A stretch of 64,000 bases of DNA from Maritimibacter alkaliphilus HTCC2654 (GCF_000152805.1 NZ_CH902578.1:2721263-2785262), one strand, 5' to 3'. Counted from the stretch's first letter, positions 37,212 to 46,141 are shown. The notes: generated by a model not told the origin, from the sequence alone. Translations and numbers: made by a program.

Positions 37212-38462
37212 TCAAGAAACGATCTCCGCCGTTTCGAGCGCGGCGTGGAACAAGACGTCGGCCCCGGCCATCGCCCAGTCTTTCGAGATTTCTTCGGCCT
37301 CGTTGTGGCTGAGACCGTCGACGCAGGGGCACATTATCATCGCGGTCGGGGCGACCTGATTGATCCAGCAGGCATCGTGACCCGCGCCCGAGATGATGTC
37401 GCGGTGGCTGTAGCCCAGCCGGTCCGCCGCGTCGCGCACGGCGCTCACGCAGTCCTTGTCGAACTCGACGGGATCGAAGCCGCCGACCTTCTCAAGCTCG
37501 ACCTCCAGCCCCATCTCGTCGCAGATCTTCTTGGCGCCCTCGGCCAGCCGCTTTTCCATGTCCTGAATGGTGGCGAGGTTCGGAGAGCGGAAGTCGACGG
37601 TGAACACCGCCTTGCCGGGGATCACGTTTCGGCTGTTGGGGTAGATGTCGATATGACCAGCAGCCCCCACCGCGTCGGGTTTGTGGGACCACGCGATCTC
37701 GTCCACCAGTTCCAGAATGCGCCCCATGCCCAGCCCTGCGTTCTTGCGCATCGGCATCGGGGTCGAGCCGGTGTGGCTTTCCTTGCCCGTTACGGTCACC
37801 TGCGTCCACGACAGGCCCTGACCGTGGGTGACGACGCCGATGTCCTTTTCTTCGGCCTCGAGGATCGGGCCCTGTTCGATGTGCAGTTCGAACATCGCGT
37901 GCATCTTGCGCGCGCCGACCTCTTCGTCGCCGACCCAGCCGATCCGCTTCAACTCGTCGCCGAACTTTTTCCCTTCCGCATCGACCCGGTCATAGGCCCA
38001 GTCCTGCGTGTGGATGCCCGCGAAAACGCCGGACGACAGCATCGCGGGGGCGAACCGTGTGCCTTCTTCGTTCGTCCAGTTCGCGATCACGATGGGATGC
38101 TTGGTCTTGATCCCCAGATCGTTCATCGAGCGCACGGCCTCCAGCGCGCCGAGCACGCCCAGAACCCCGTCGTATTTCCCGCCCGTCGGCTGGGTGTCGA
38201 GGTGGCTGCCCATGTAGACGGGAAGCGCATCGGGGTCGGTCCCTTCGCGGGTCGCGAACATGTTGCCCATGGTGTCCACCCCCATGCTCATGCCCGCATC
38301 CTCGCACCACTTCTGGAACAGGGCGCGCCCTTCGGCATCGGCGTCGGTCAGGGTCTGACGGTTGTTGCCGCCCGCCACGCCGGGGCCGATCTTGGCCATT
38401 TCCATCAGGCTGTCCCAAAGCCGGTCGGCGTTGATACGAAGGTTCTCACCGGGGGCTGCCAT
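37212..38462 (-). CDS. hyuC: N-carbamoyl-beta-alanine amidohydrolase (M20 family)
   Basis: 416 residues, Zn-dependent M20-type hydrolase releasing beta-alanine (or 3-aminoisobutyrate), CO2 and ammonia. Metal ligands in YMGSHLDTQPTGGKYDG, NEEGTRFAP, FELHIEQGP and LSHNEAEEIS. The catalytic/dimerisation domain begins near GKESHTGSTPMP. Third step of reductive pyrimidine degradation; pydC or amaB-like names also fit. A RutR-like box lies in the 270-base gap before it. Confidence 0.93.
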   Translation of the reverse strand: MAAPGENLRINADRLWDSLMEMAKIGPGVAGGNNRQTLTDADAEGRALFQKWCEDAGMSMGVDTMGNMFATREGTDPDALPVYMGSHLDTQPTGGKYDGVLGVLGALEAVRSMNDLGIKTKHPIVIANWTNEEGTRFAPAMLSSGVFAGIHTQDWAYDRVDAEGKKFGDELKRIGWVGDEEVGARKMHAMFELHIEQGPILEAEEKDIGVVTHGQGLSWTQVTVTGKESHTGSTPMPMRKNAGLGMGRILELVDEIAWSHKPDAVGAAGHIDIYPNSRNVIPGKAVFTVDFRSPNLATIQDMEKRLAEGAKKICDEMGLEVELEKVGGFDPVEFDKDCVSAVRDAADRLGYSHRDIISGAGHDACWINQVAPTAMIMCPCVDGLSHNEAEEISKDWAMAGADVLFHAALETAEIVS

Positions 38463-38677
38463 GGCACTCTCCTGTCATTTCGTCGCAGTCGCGGGCGGAC
38501 GCCCATACATCAGGCGCGCCGCCGTCAAATTGTGCAACAGGGAAATGGGCGGACGCGGTCGGGTGCGCTGTGACGCCTCCGAACCGATCTGTGATTTCGC
38601 GCGATGCAGCATCGCCCTTGTCCCTGTTGCGTCGCCGCGCCCCTTGTTTTGCAGGGGCTTCGGCAGAAGTTCTGGTT

Positions 38678-38693
38678 TTTACCATTCGGTTAA
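38678..38693. promoter_or_regulatory. RutR-like operator upstream of hyuC
   Basis: TTTACCATTCGGTTAA matches the E. coli RutR consensus TTGACCANNTGGTCAA at 11 of 14 defined positions and is itself near-palindromic. It lies in the 270-base gap between preA and hyuC, so a second, internal promoter is likely there. RutR senses uracil or thymine. Confidence 0.6.
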
Positions 38694-38732
38694 ATCAAGG
38701 CTAGCACAGGCCAACCCGCGGTCAAGCACCGC

Positions 38733-40061
38733 TCACTGACCGCGCGAGATGCAGGTCAGCGGATCGCCCATCGGGTTGTTCGGGTGTTCGAGCCACGTGC
38801 GCTTGTCGTCCTCCGCCGGGATGGTCATGCCGGTCCGCAAGTCGGTTTCGCCGGGTTCAAGGCGGCGCATGGTGATGCAGCCTTCGACCGGGCAGACGTT
38901 GACGCACAGGTTGCAGGCGACGCATTCGTCGTCCTTCACCGTGAAAGTGCGGTCTTCCGACATGGCAATGGCCTGATGCGAGGTGTCCTCGCAGGCCGCG
39001 AAACAGCGACCGCAGGAAATGCAGAGGTCCTGATCGATTTCGGCCTTGGTCACGTAGTCGAGGTTCAGGTGCTGCCAGTCGGTGACCCGCGGGGTCGCCA
39101 TGCCGATGAAGTCCGAGGTCTTGGTATAGCCCTTTTCGTCCATCCACTGACTCATGCCCGAGCACATCTCTTTCACGATGCGGAAGCCATAGGTCATCGC
39201 TGCCGTGCAGACCTGCGCATTGCCCGCGCCCAGTGCCATGAACTCGGCCGCGTCGCGCCATGTCGAAATTCCGCCGATGGCCGAGATCGGGATGCCGGCG
39301 GTTTTTTCCCAACGGGCCACTTCGGCGACCATGTTCATCGCGATGGGCTTCACCGCCGGGCCGCAATAACCGCCGTGGGTGCCAAGCCCGTCGATCATCG
39401 GTTCGGGGCACATCGCGTCAAGGTTCACGGACGTGATCGAGTTGATCGTGTTGATCATCGACACCGCATCGGCCCCGCCTTGCTTCGCGGCGAGCGCGGG
39501 CTGGCGGATGTCGGTGATGTTCGGTGTCAGCTTCACGATGCAGGGCAGGTCGGAGTGCTTTTTGACCCACTGGGTGATCTGGCCGACATACTCGGGCACC
39601 TGGCCGACGGCGGACCCCATGCCGCGCTCGGCCATGCCATGCGGGCAGCCGAAGTTCAGTTCGACCCCATCCGCGCCCGTCTCGCCCACACGGTCGAGGA
39701 TCTTGCGCCAGGCATCCTCGTCCAGCGGAACCATTAGCGACACGACCACGGCGCGATCCGGGTAGTCGGCTTTGACGCGCTTGATCTCGTCGAGGTTGGT
39801 CTGAAGCGGGCGGTCGGTGATGAGTTCGATGTTGTTCAGGCCCAGAAGCCGCCGATCCGCGCCCCAGATCGCGCCATAGCGCGGGCCCGAAACGTTCACG
39901 ACGGGCGGGCCTTCTTCGCCGAGCGTCTTCCACACGACGCCGCCCCATCCGGCCTCGAAGGCGCGGCGGACGTTGTATTCCTTGTCGGTCGGCGGTGCCG
40001 AAGCCAGCCAGAATGGGTTGGGGGATTTGATACCTACGAAATCGGTCGTCAGGTCTGCCAT
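38733..40061 (-). CDS. preA: NAD-dependent dihydropyrimidine dehydrogenase subunit PreA
   Basis: 442 residues. N-terminal DHOD-like TIM barrel binding FMN and pyrimidine (NPFWLASAPPTD, LNFGCPHGMAERGMG), then a C-terminal ferredoxin domain with CISCGRCFAAC and CVACNLCVNVC for two 4Fe-4S clusters. Reduces uracil and thymine with PreT. preT and preA are split by a VOC gene here, one base before preA. Confidence 0.95.
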   Translation of the reverse strand: MADLTTDFVGIKSPNPFWLASAPPTDKEYNVRRAFEAGWGGVVWKTLGEEGPPVVNVSGPRYGAIWGADRRLLGLNNIELITDRPLQTNLDEIKRVKADYPDRAVVVSLMVPLDEDAWRKILDRVGETGADGVELNFGCPHGMAERGMGSAVGQVPEYVGQITQWVKKHSDLPCIVKLTPNITDIRQPALAAKQGGADAVSMINTINSITSVNLDAMCPEPMIDGLGTHGGYCGPAVKPIAMNMVAEVARWEKTAGIPISAIGGISTWRDAAEFMALGAGNAQVCTAAMTYGFRIVKEMCSGMSQWMDEKGYTKTSDFIGMATPRVTDWQHLNLDYVTKAEIDQDLCISCGRCFAACEDTSHQAIAMSEDRTFTVKDDECVACNLCVNVCPVEGCITMRRLEPGETDLRTGMTIPAEDDKRTWLEHPNNPMGDPLTCISRGQ

Positions 40062-40062
40062 G

Positions 40063-40437
40063 TCATTGGCCTCCTACGGTCTGAAGAAGAATGAGATTGC
40101 CCTCGCTGTCGTGGATCATCGCCCAGCGGGTCGACGGGTCCCACGGCGCGGTGTCCGGGCCGAGATGGATGGGCACGCCCAGATTCCTGAGCGCGGCCAC
40201 GTCGGCGTCGACGTCGTCACACAGCAGAACGAGGGCGGGCTTGTCGCTTGGTGTGATCGCGCTTTCTTTCGCGATCTGGAGCATGGTCTGCGCACCGGGA
40301 AGCTGGACGAAAATCCAGCGGTCGTCGCCATAGGCCTCATCCCGTTCCACCTCGAAGCCCAGCTTCTCGGTATAGAACGCCACCGCGCGCGCCTGATCCG
40401 TCGCGCTGATGGACTGGAAATGGATGTGGCTGGGCAT
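40063..40437 (-). CDS. VOC-fold (glyoxalase-like) protein between preT and preA
   Basis: 124 residues: SHIHFQSISATDQARAVAFY opening, KLGFEVERDEAYGDD, then WAMIHDSEGNLILLQ closing. Single VOC pair, the PhnB/glyoxalase-like group. Distinct from the VOC protein at 34566. Its position between the two dehydrogenase subunits makes a role in pyrimidine metabolism likely, but the reaction is unknown. Confidence 0.82.
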   Translation of the reverse strand: MPSHIHFQSISATDQARAVAFYTEKLGFEVERDEAYGDDRWIFVQLPGAQTMLQIAKESAITPSDKPALVLLCDDVDADVAALRNLGVPIHLGPDTAPWDPSTRWAMIHDSEGNLILLQTVGGQ

Positions 40438-40464
40438 TTTGCCTGGCTCCCCGGTTCGGTCCGC

Positions 40465-41784
40465 TTATCCCATAAGGCTCGCGTGGATGTCCTCGGCGGC
40501 GTCGCGGCCCTCGGACACGGCCACCACGGTCAGGTCTTCGCCCGCCGTGCAGTCGCCCCCGGCCCAGACGCCCGCGCGCGATGTGCGCCCGGCGCCCGTC
40601 ACCTTGATCTTGCGCCCGTCGGTGTCGAGGCCTGCAACCTCATCGAACACCTGCCCGATGGCCTTGAACACCTGATCGGCGGGCAGCGTGAAGGTTTCGC
40701 CCGTCGGCTTGGCGTTCTCGTCGGTATAGGCGAGTTCGATGGCGGCGACGTGCCCCTCGCCGATCAGCGAGACGGGCGCGACGCCCGACATGATGTGCAC
40801 GCCCTTGGATTGCGCGAGGTGCTGTTCGTATTCCGATGCTGGCATCTTGTCCTGCGACCGGCGGTAGACCAGCGTGACGTTCTCGGCGCCCAGCAGTTTG
40901 GATTGAACGGCAGCGTCGATCGCCGTCATGCCACCGCCGATCACCACCACGTTGCGGCCAACGGGGAGTTTGGTCAGGTCGTCGGTCTGGCGCAGGTCCG
41001 CAATGAATTTCACCGCATCCACGACGCCGCCAAGCTCTTCGCCCTCGATCCCGAGCGCATTTGTGTTGCCCAGCCCGATCCCGAGGAAGACCGCATCGAA
41101 GTCGGCGGCCAACCCGTCGAGCGTGATGTCGGAGCCGAGCGCCTTGCCCAGTTCCATCGTGATCCCGCCGATCTGCATCAGCCAGTCGACTTCACGCGCA
41201 GCGAAATCATCGACGGTCTTGTAGGTCGCGATCCCGTATTCGTTCAGCCCGCCCGGTTTCGGCTTTGCTTCGTAAATCACCACGTCATGCCCATGCATCG
41301 CCAGCCGGTGTGCCGCCGACAGACCCGCAGGCCCGGCGCCGACGACCGCCACGCGCTTTCCGGTCGGCTCGGCCCGCTTGAACGGGTGCACGTTCGCGCG
41401 CATCAGCGTGTCGGTGGCGTAGCGTTGCAGGCGGCCGATCTGAACCGGCTCGCCCTCGGCAACCTCGCGCACGCAGACCTCTTCGCACAGCGTTTCGGTC
41501 GGACAGACGCGGGCGCACATGCCGCCGAGGATATTCTGTTCGAGGATCGTCTTGGCCGCCGCTTCCGGCGTGCCGGTCATGATCTGCCGGATGAAAAGCG
41601 GAATGTCGATGTCGGTCGGGCAGGCTTCCATGCACGGCGCATCGTGGCAGAAATAACAGCGGTCCGCCGCGACATGCGCCTCATGCGCATCGAGCGGCGG
41701 ATGCAAATCCGAAAAGTTGTCGGCCAGCGCCGGTGCCTGCAAACGCTCGGCAACCACGCCGGGGGTTTGTGGGGAATGGGTCAC
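40465..41784 (-). CDS. preT: NAD-dependent dihydropyrimidine dehydrogenase subunit PreT
   Basis: 439 residues from GTG 41784, set by GGGAG a few bases upstream; an ATG at 41826 in frame would leave no leader past the operator. N-terminal 4Fe-4S domain (CYFCHDAPCMEACP, CARVCPTETLCEEVC), FAD site VAVVGAGPAGLSAAHRLA, NADH site VVVIGGGMTAIDAA. Passes electrons from NADH to PreA. First gene of the cluster. Resembles GltD, also in this window. Confidence 0.93.
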   Translation of the reverse strand: MTHSPQTPGVVAERLQAPALADNFSDLHPPLDAHEAHVAADRCYFCHDAPCMEACPTDIDIPLFIRQIMTGTPEAAAKTILEQNILGGMCARVCPTETLCEEVCVREVAEGEPVQIGRLQRYATDTLMRANVHPFKRAEPTGKRVAVVGAGPAGLSAAHRLAMHGHDVVIYEAKPKPGGLNEYGIATYKTVDDFAAREVDWLMQIGGITMELGKALGSDITLDGLAADFDAVFLGIGLGNTNALGIEGEELGGVVDAVKFIADLRQTDDLTKLPVGRNVVVIGGGMTAIDAAVQSKLLGAENVTLVYRRSQDKMPASEYEQHLAQSKGVHIMSGVAPVSLIGEGHVAAIELAYTDENAKPTGETFTLPADQVFKAIGQVFDEVAGLDTDGRKIKVTGAGRTSRAGVWAGGDCTAGEDLTVVAVSEGRDAAEDIHASLMG

Positions 41785-41837
41785 GGCTGTCTCCCTGTAG
41801 ATTGTTCTTTTGGAGAACGCTGGCATGACTCGACTTT

Positions 41838-41853
41838 TTTATCAATTGGTAAA
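41838..41853. promoter_or_regulatory. RutR-like operator, preT-proximal
   Basis: TTTATCAATTGGTAAA is near-palindromic around CAATTG and agrees with the RutR consensus TTGACCANNTGGTCAA at 11 of 14 positions. About 54 bases before the preT start. Confidence 0.55.
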
Positions 41854-41902
41854 AATTATTGCGGTGTTTCATTCCACACCTGCCGCGCGACGCGCCGGAT
41901 AT

Positions 41903-41918
41903 TTTTCCAATTGGTCAA
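41903..41918. promoter_or_regulatory. RutR-like operator, distal
   Basis: TTTTCCAATTGGTCAA matches the RutR consensus at 12 of 14 defined positions, the best of the three boxes. It lies about 120 bases before preT and 220 before the divergent hybrid sensor. Confidence 0.62.
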
Positions 41919-42137
41919 TTGTTGTGCAGAGCGTTGACGAAGGCGTTGCTTCGACTTCGTGAAGGGAACGGGCGCTACCCGCAATTGGGTCTCGCCCTCG
42001 AACTCATTCGCCTTTAAGATGTATGGCGGGGCGAGTGGTTGCAAACCGAAAGCAGAGGTTCGGGCCGGTCGTAGAGATTGATGGGAAACACGAAACCGGG
42101 CGCAACGAAAGCTCGGTGGGGATCGTGAGGGCTGAAT

Positions 42138-45100
42138 TTGGATCAGGTGGTCGAAGATCTGATTGTCGTGGGAATTGCAGCGTCGGCAGGGGGGCTCGAG
42201 GCCACGTCCTTGCTGGCCCAGAACCTGCCCAAGAGCCTGAATTGCGCCTATGTGATCGCGCAGCATATGTCGCCCAGCCACAAGAGTATGCTGGTGCCGC
42301 TCTTGTCGCGCGAGACTCGACTGAAGGTCGAAGAGGTCGAGGCGGAAACCGTGCCGTCGCCCGGAACGATCTATGTCCCGCCGCCGGGCCGCGATGTCGT
42401 GTTGGAGAACGGCACGCTCGTCCTGCGCGAACCCGTCGGTCACCATGCCGCGCCCAAGCCGTCCGCCGACCGCCTGCTGAAATCTCTGGCGAGCGATCTG
42501 GGGTCGAATGCGGTCGGTGTCGTGCTGTCCGGCACCGGAAGCGACGGGTCATATGGCGTGCAGGCCATCCGCGAAGCGGGCGGGATCACCATCGCGCAAG
42601 ACCCCGGCACGTCGAAATACGACTCGATGCCGATCTCGGCGATCCGGACGGGTTGCGTCGACCTCACGCTCACGCCCGAACAGATCGGCCAGCACCTTGC
42701 CACCGTCCTGCAACAGCCGCGCGACCTGTCGTCGCTCAAGGATCTGAACGAAAAGACGTCGAAGAACCACGACCTGTTCCAGATCCTGCTCGCGCACACA
42801 CTGGTCGATTTCCGACACTACAAGGAAACGACGATCAACCGTCGCATCCATCGCCGGATGTTCGCGAAGGGCATCGAGACGTTCGAGGAATATGTCGAGC
42901 TTTGCCGCCGCTCGGTGGAAGAGGTCGAGGCGCTGTATCGCGACCTCCTGATCTCGGTCACCAACTTCTTCCGCGATCCCGATCAGTTCGCCGCGCTGGA
43001 ACAGGAAATCGCCGAGCGGTTCGCGGATCACGACGACGAAACGATCCGGGTCTGGGTGCCGGGATGCGCGACGGGGGAAGAGGCGTATTCCATCGCGATC
43101 CTCGTGGCCGAGGCGCTGGGCGGGCTTGAAAAACTGTCCAAGGACAAACTTCAGATTTTCGCGACGGACATCGACGACCGGGCGCTGGGCATCGGTCGCA
43201 AGGGCAAATACCCGGCCTCTGCGGCCAGCGACATTCCGGCCCGCTTCCTCGACCGTTACTTCGACGTGTCAGACGACACCGTGAAGGTGAAGGACAAGCT
43301 CAAGCAGCATGTCATGTTCACCCGCCACAACGTGTTTCAGGATGCGCCGTTCATGTCGATCGACCTCGTGTCGATCCGAAACGTGCTGATCTATTTCGAG
43401 GCGAAGTTGCAGGAGCGCGTGCTGACCCGCATTCAGTATGCGCTGAAATCGGATGGTCTGTTGTTCCTCGGCACGTCCGAGACGACGGGCGTGCTGGAAA
43501 GCTACTTCGTGCCCATCGAGTCGAACTCGAAGATCTTCGGCAAGCGTTCGCTGCGTCTGTCCCGTCCGCCGGGGCCGGAACGCACCTTGCCTGCGGGGCT
43601 CAATTTCCAGTCGGGGTCGGGCACCGGGTTCCATCGCGGCCAGATCGTCCACGAAAACACGTGGCGCTTCGACTCGCTCGCCCGGTCGGTCGTGTCCACA
43701 GGCATCCTGACGAACAGCGAAAAGTCGATCCTCAAGATCTACGGCGACATCGCCGAATTCGTTGAGATGCGGGAGCCGATTCAGGGCAGCATGACCCTTG
43801 GCGTCCTGAAAAAGACTTTGGCCTATGAGGCCGGGTCGATGGTTCTGGTTGCGCTGAAACACAAGGAAACGCGCGCCGGTCAATGGCACCAGATCGACGG
43901 GCGCGGATACAACAACCTTCGCATGGTCGCCTATCCGATCATGCCGGAAAGCGGCGATTCCGAGAATGAGCCGCTCGTCCTGATCGGTTTTGAGACCGAG
44001 ATGCGGGAAGAGCCGAAGGGCGACGAAGCCGAGCGGACGGATTACCTCGACTATCTCGAAACCGAACTGACCCGCACCCGCGATACGCTTCAGGTCACCA
44101 TCGAACAGCTTCAGACATCGAACGAAGAGCTTCAGTCGCTGAACGAAGAACTCCAGTCGTCCAACGAGGAATTGCAGTCCACGAACGAGGAGCTCGAAAC
44201 CTCGAACGAGGAGCTTCAGTCGACGAACGAAGAACTCATCACGGTGAACGAGGAACTGCTGGTCAACACCTCGCAGCTTGAGCGGACGACCGCAGAGCTC
44301 AACGGTCTGATCTCGGGCATCCCTACGGTGATGATGATGCTGGACCTCGGCCTGCTTATCCGCCACGCGTCGAAAAGCGCGATCCAGACGTTCCAGATCA
44401 AGGAACGGGGGCATTCGCTGGGTCATCTGTCGCAGTGCTACATTCCCAAAGGCTACCCGCCCCTCGTCGACATCTGTTCGCAGGCCCTGCTCGACCGGCA
44501 GGTTCACACCCGCAACATCGAAATCGGCGACTCGCTCATCACCCTGTCCGTGTCTCCCTTGTCCACCGAGGGCGAGGGGCTGATCGGCCTGATCGTTCTG
44601 GCCGACGAGGTGGATATGTCCATCGAAGGCAAGCTGAACGAGACGCTGCGCACCTTCGGCGACATCGGCACCTGGAAGATGAACCTTACGACGGGCGAAC
44701 TGGACTGGTCGCGTGAGACCTATCTGATCCACGGTATCGACCCGGACAACCACCGCAGGCAGTTGGACGAAGGGGTGAACTTCTATCATCCCGACGATCA
44801 GGCGATGGTGCGCACGGCCATCGACAAGACCGTCGAAACCGGCGAGCCCTTCCACTTCTTCGCCCGCCTCAATCGCGCGGACGGGCGCACGATCGTGGTC
44901 GAAGCGGCCGGATCGTCGGTGCGGAACGAGGCTGGCGAAGCCGTGGCGCTGGTCGGCGTGTTCCGCGATTTCTCGCGCCAGCGGAACGAAGACCTGCTGG
45001 TTCAGCATTACAACGAGGTCGCGGCGGATCAGGGGATCGGCTTCTATTCCTACGATATCGAGCACGACCTGCCGTACTGGAGCCCGCAGCTTTACGACAT

Positions 45101-45347
45101 CCTCGGTCTCGATCCGAGCGAACCCCCGGTGGTCGATACGGCGCTGCGCCTGTTCGTGGGGGACGCGCGCGACCGCGTCGCGGATTACATGCAGTCGGCG
45201 ATCGAGAAGAACGAGCCTTACGACTACGTCGAAGAGATCGAGCGCCCGGATGGAAGCCGCGCGAAGTGCCGCGGCACGGGGCGTGCGGAAGTGGATGAAA
45301 ACGGCAAGGCGACCCACCTGTACGGGTCGTTTCAGATCGTGACCTGA
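42138..45347 (+). CDS. CheB-CheR-PAS hybrid chemotaxis/sensory protein
   Basis: 1069 residues. CheB methylesterase domain (1-190) without receiver, with triad-like S16 (GIAASAGG), H43 and D136 (GTGSDG). CheR methyltransferase (about 205-475) with SAM site VWVPGCATGEEAYSIA. A heptad coiled coil (about 655-715) is made of repeated NEELQS units. PAS-like domains follow (about 715-825, 835-950, 955-1069). It ends after PAS with no histidine kinase, unlike many relatives. Start TTG 42138, after GAGG; GTG 42147 is an alternative. Likely couples signal sensing to methylation of an unknown partner. Confidence 0.9.
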   Translation: MDQVVEDLIVVGIAASAGGLEATSLLAQNLPKSLNCAYVIAQHMSPSHKSMLVPLLSRETRLKVEEVEAETVPSPGTIYVPPPGRDVVLENGTLVLREPVGHHAAPKPSADRLLKSLASDLGSNAVGVVLSGTGSDGSYGVQAIREAGGITIAQDPGTSKYDSMPISAIRTGCVDLTLTPEQIGQHLATVLQQPRDLSSLKDLNEKTSKNHDLFQILLAHTLVDFRHYKETTINRRIHRRMFAKGIETFEEYVELCRRSVEEVEALYRDLLISVTNFFRDPDQFAALEQEIAERFADHDDETIRVWVPGCATGEEAYSIAILVAEALGGLEKLSKDKLQIFATDIDDRALGIGRKGKYPASAASDIPARFLDRYFDVSDDTVKVKDKLKQHVMFTRHNVFQDAPFMSIDLVSIRNVLIYFEAKLQERVLTRIQYALKSDGLLFLGTSETTGVLESYFVPIESNSKIFGKRSLRLSRPPGPERTLPAGLNFQSGSGTGFHRGQIVHENTWRFDSLARSVVSTGILTNSEKSILKIYGDIAEFVEMREPIQGSMTLGVLKKTLAYEAGSMVLVALKHKETRAGQWHQIDGRGYNNLRMVAYPIMPESGDSENEPLVLIGFETEMREEPKGDEAERTDYLDYLETELTRTRDTLQVTIEQLQTSNEELQSLNEELQSSNEELQSTNEELETSNEELQSTNEELITVNEELLVNTSQLERTTAELNGLISGIPTVMMMLDLGLLIRHASKSAIQTFQIKERGHSLGHLSQCYIPKGYPPLVDICSQALLDRQVHTRNIEIGDSLITLSVSPLSTEGEGLIGLIVLADEVDMSIEGKLNETLRTFGDIGTWKMNLTTGELDWSRETYLIHGIDPDNHRRQLDEGVNFYHPDDQAMVRTAIDKTVETGEPFHFFARLNRADGRTIVVEAAGSSVRNEAGEAVALVGVFRDFSRQRNEDLLVQHYNEVAADQGIGFYSYDIEHDLPYWSPQLYDILGLDPSEPPVVDTALRLFVGDARDRVADYMQSAIEKNEPYDYVEEIERPDGSRAKCRGTGRAEVDENGKATHLYGSFQIVT
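44110..44265 (+). repeat. 21-base tandem repeats encoding the NEELQS coiled coil
   Basis: Seven or so degenerate 21-base units each encoding S/T-x-N-E-E-L-Q-type heptads (for example SNEELQSLNEELQSSNEE). Codons vary between units, so the repeat is kept at protein level. It joins CheR to the PAS part. Confidence 0.85.
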
Positions 45348-45431
45348 CCCGAAACGGCGCTACGGCGGGGCAGGCGTTAAGAGTTTGTTAACTCGCGAGA
45401 AGTAGCGCGAAGCCGTCGAGGTGAATAGAGT

Positions 45432-46094
45432 ATGAGCATGGAACAGATCTCGGAAGACGGACCCAACGACACGCTCCAGATTCGCCTCGTCCGCGATTCG
45501 GACTCGGGCGAATGGTTCGCCGAGCAGATCGACATCAACCGCGGCGACGTCCATCACCGCATCGGATTTCGCAACAACCTGCCGCTTGCGCAGGCCTTCG
45601 TTCCGCAGTTTCTGGGCGAGTTGCAGCCCTACCTGCCCGACGGGCCGGCGAAGGGCGTGATGGCCGACAGTTCCGCGCTCATCGAAATTCCCGGTTTGGT
45701 GCTCGGCGGCATCCGCGTCATCGCGCAGTCGGTCGTCACCGGCATTCAGTCGCTGACCATCCGCTTCATTCGGGCGCTGGGCGCGCTTCAGGCGGTCCTT
45801 CTGCCCAAGTACCGGACCGAGACGGATATGTTCGCCAAACTCGAAGGGGCGGCGGCCCATACGCTCTTGTCGCTTCTGCACCCCGCGCTCGATCTTGCCG
45901 ACGTCGGGCCGCCGACCACCCTCAGCCGCAATGTGATGGAGCAGGTGGCCGAACGGCTGGAAGTGCTTGCGCGCAACCGGAACGAAATCGGGTTCTTCGC
46001 GGTCCTGCTGCAACGCTATCTGCGCAATGCCCCCGACCTCGACCTTGCGGCCCGGCAGATCGCGGCCCAGACGAACGCCATCGGGCGGTATTGA
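45432..46094 (+). CDS. Unknown 220-residue protein after the hybrid sensor
   Basis: Starts MSMEQISEDGPNDTLQIRL; a second ATG lies two codons on. An acidic N-terminal third is followed by an amphipathic or weakly hydrophobic region (IEIPGLVLGGIRVIAQSVVT, FIRALGALQAVLL) and a helical C-terminus (RNEIGFFAVLLQRYLRNAPD). No clear signal peptide or domain. 84 bases after the hybrid sensor gene and same strand, so possibly co-transcribed. Function not recognised. Confidence 0.65.
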   Translation: MSMEQISEDGPNDTLQIRLVRDSDSGEWFAEQIDINRGDVHHRIGFRNNLPLAQAFVPQFLGELQPYLPDGPAKGVMADSSALIEIPGLVLGGIRVIAQSVVTGIQSLTIRFIRALGALQAVLLPKYRTETDMFAKLEGAAAHTLLSLLHPALDLADVGPPTTLSRNVMEQVAERLEVLARNRNEIGFFAVLLQRYLRNAPDLDLAARQIAAQTNAIGRY

Positions 46095-46141
46095 GCGTTC
46101 CCGCATTGAGCCGTCCAGCGGGCACCTCCCGCAACGCTCAA
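46091..46141. terminator. Long inverted repeat between convergent genes
   Basis: TTGAGCGTT and AACGCTCAA are a perfect 9-bp inverted repeat with a 33-base interval that can fold further (CCCGC with GCGGG). It covers the stop of the upstream gene and the stop of the convergent formamidase gene. No T-run, so termination is only likely. Confidence 0.45.

Larger units (their letters stand above)
41785..42137. other. Divergent control region of preT and the CheB-CheR hybrid
   Basis: 353 bases with no convincing gene. AT-rich around 41835 to 41925, with two RutR-like palindromes (listed separately). The rest, about 41925 to 42137, holds the leader of the hybrid sensor gene; GAGG at about 42127 may be its ribosome site. 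Confidence 0.6.

Noticed and set aside
41785-41826. PreT start at ATG 41826
   Set aside because: It lacks a ribosome site and lies 12 bases from an operator; GTG 41784 has GGGAG at good spacing.
44110-44265. CRISPR-like repeat array
   Set aside because: The units are contiguous, degenerate and in frame, encoding a coiled coil inside a gene.
43269-45317. 682-codon open frame antisense to the CheB-CheR hybrid
   Set aside because: No domain, composition of a shadow frame; the + strand gene is certain.
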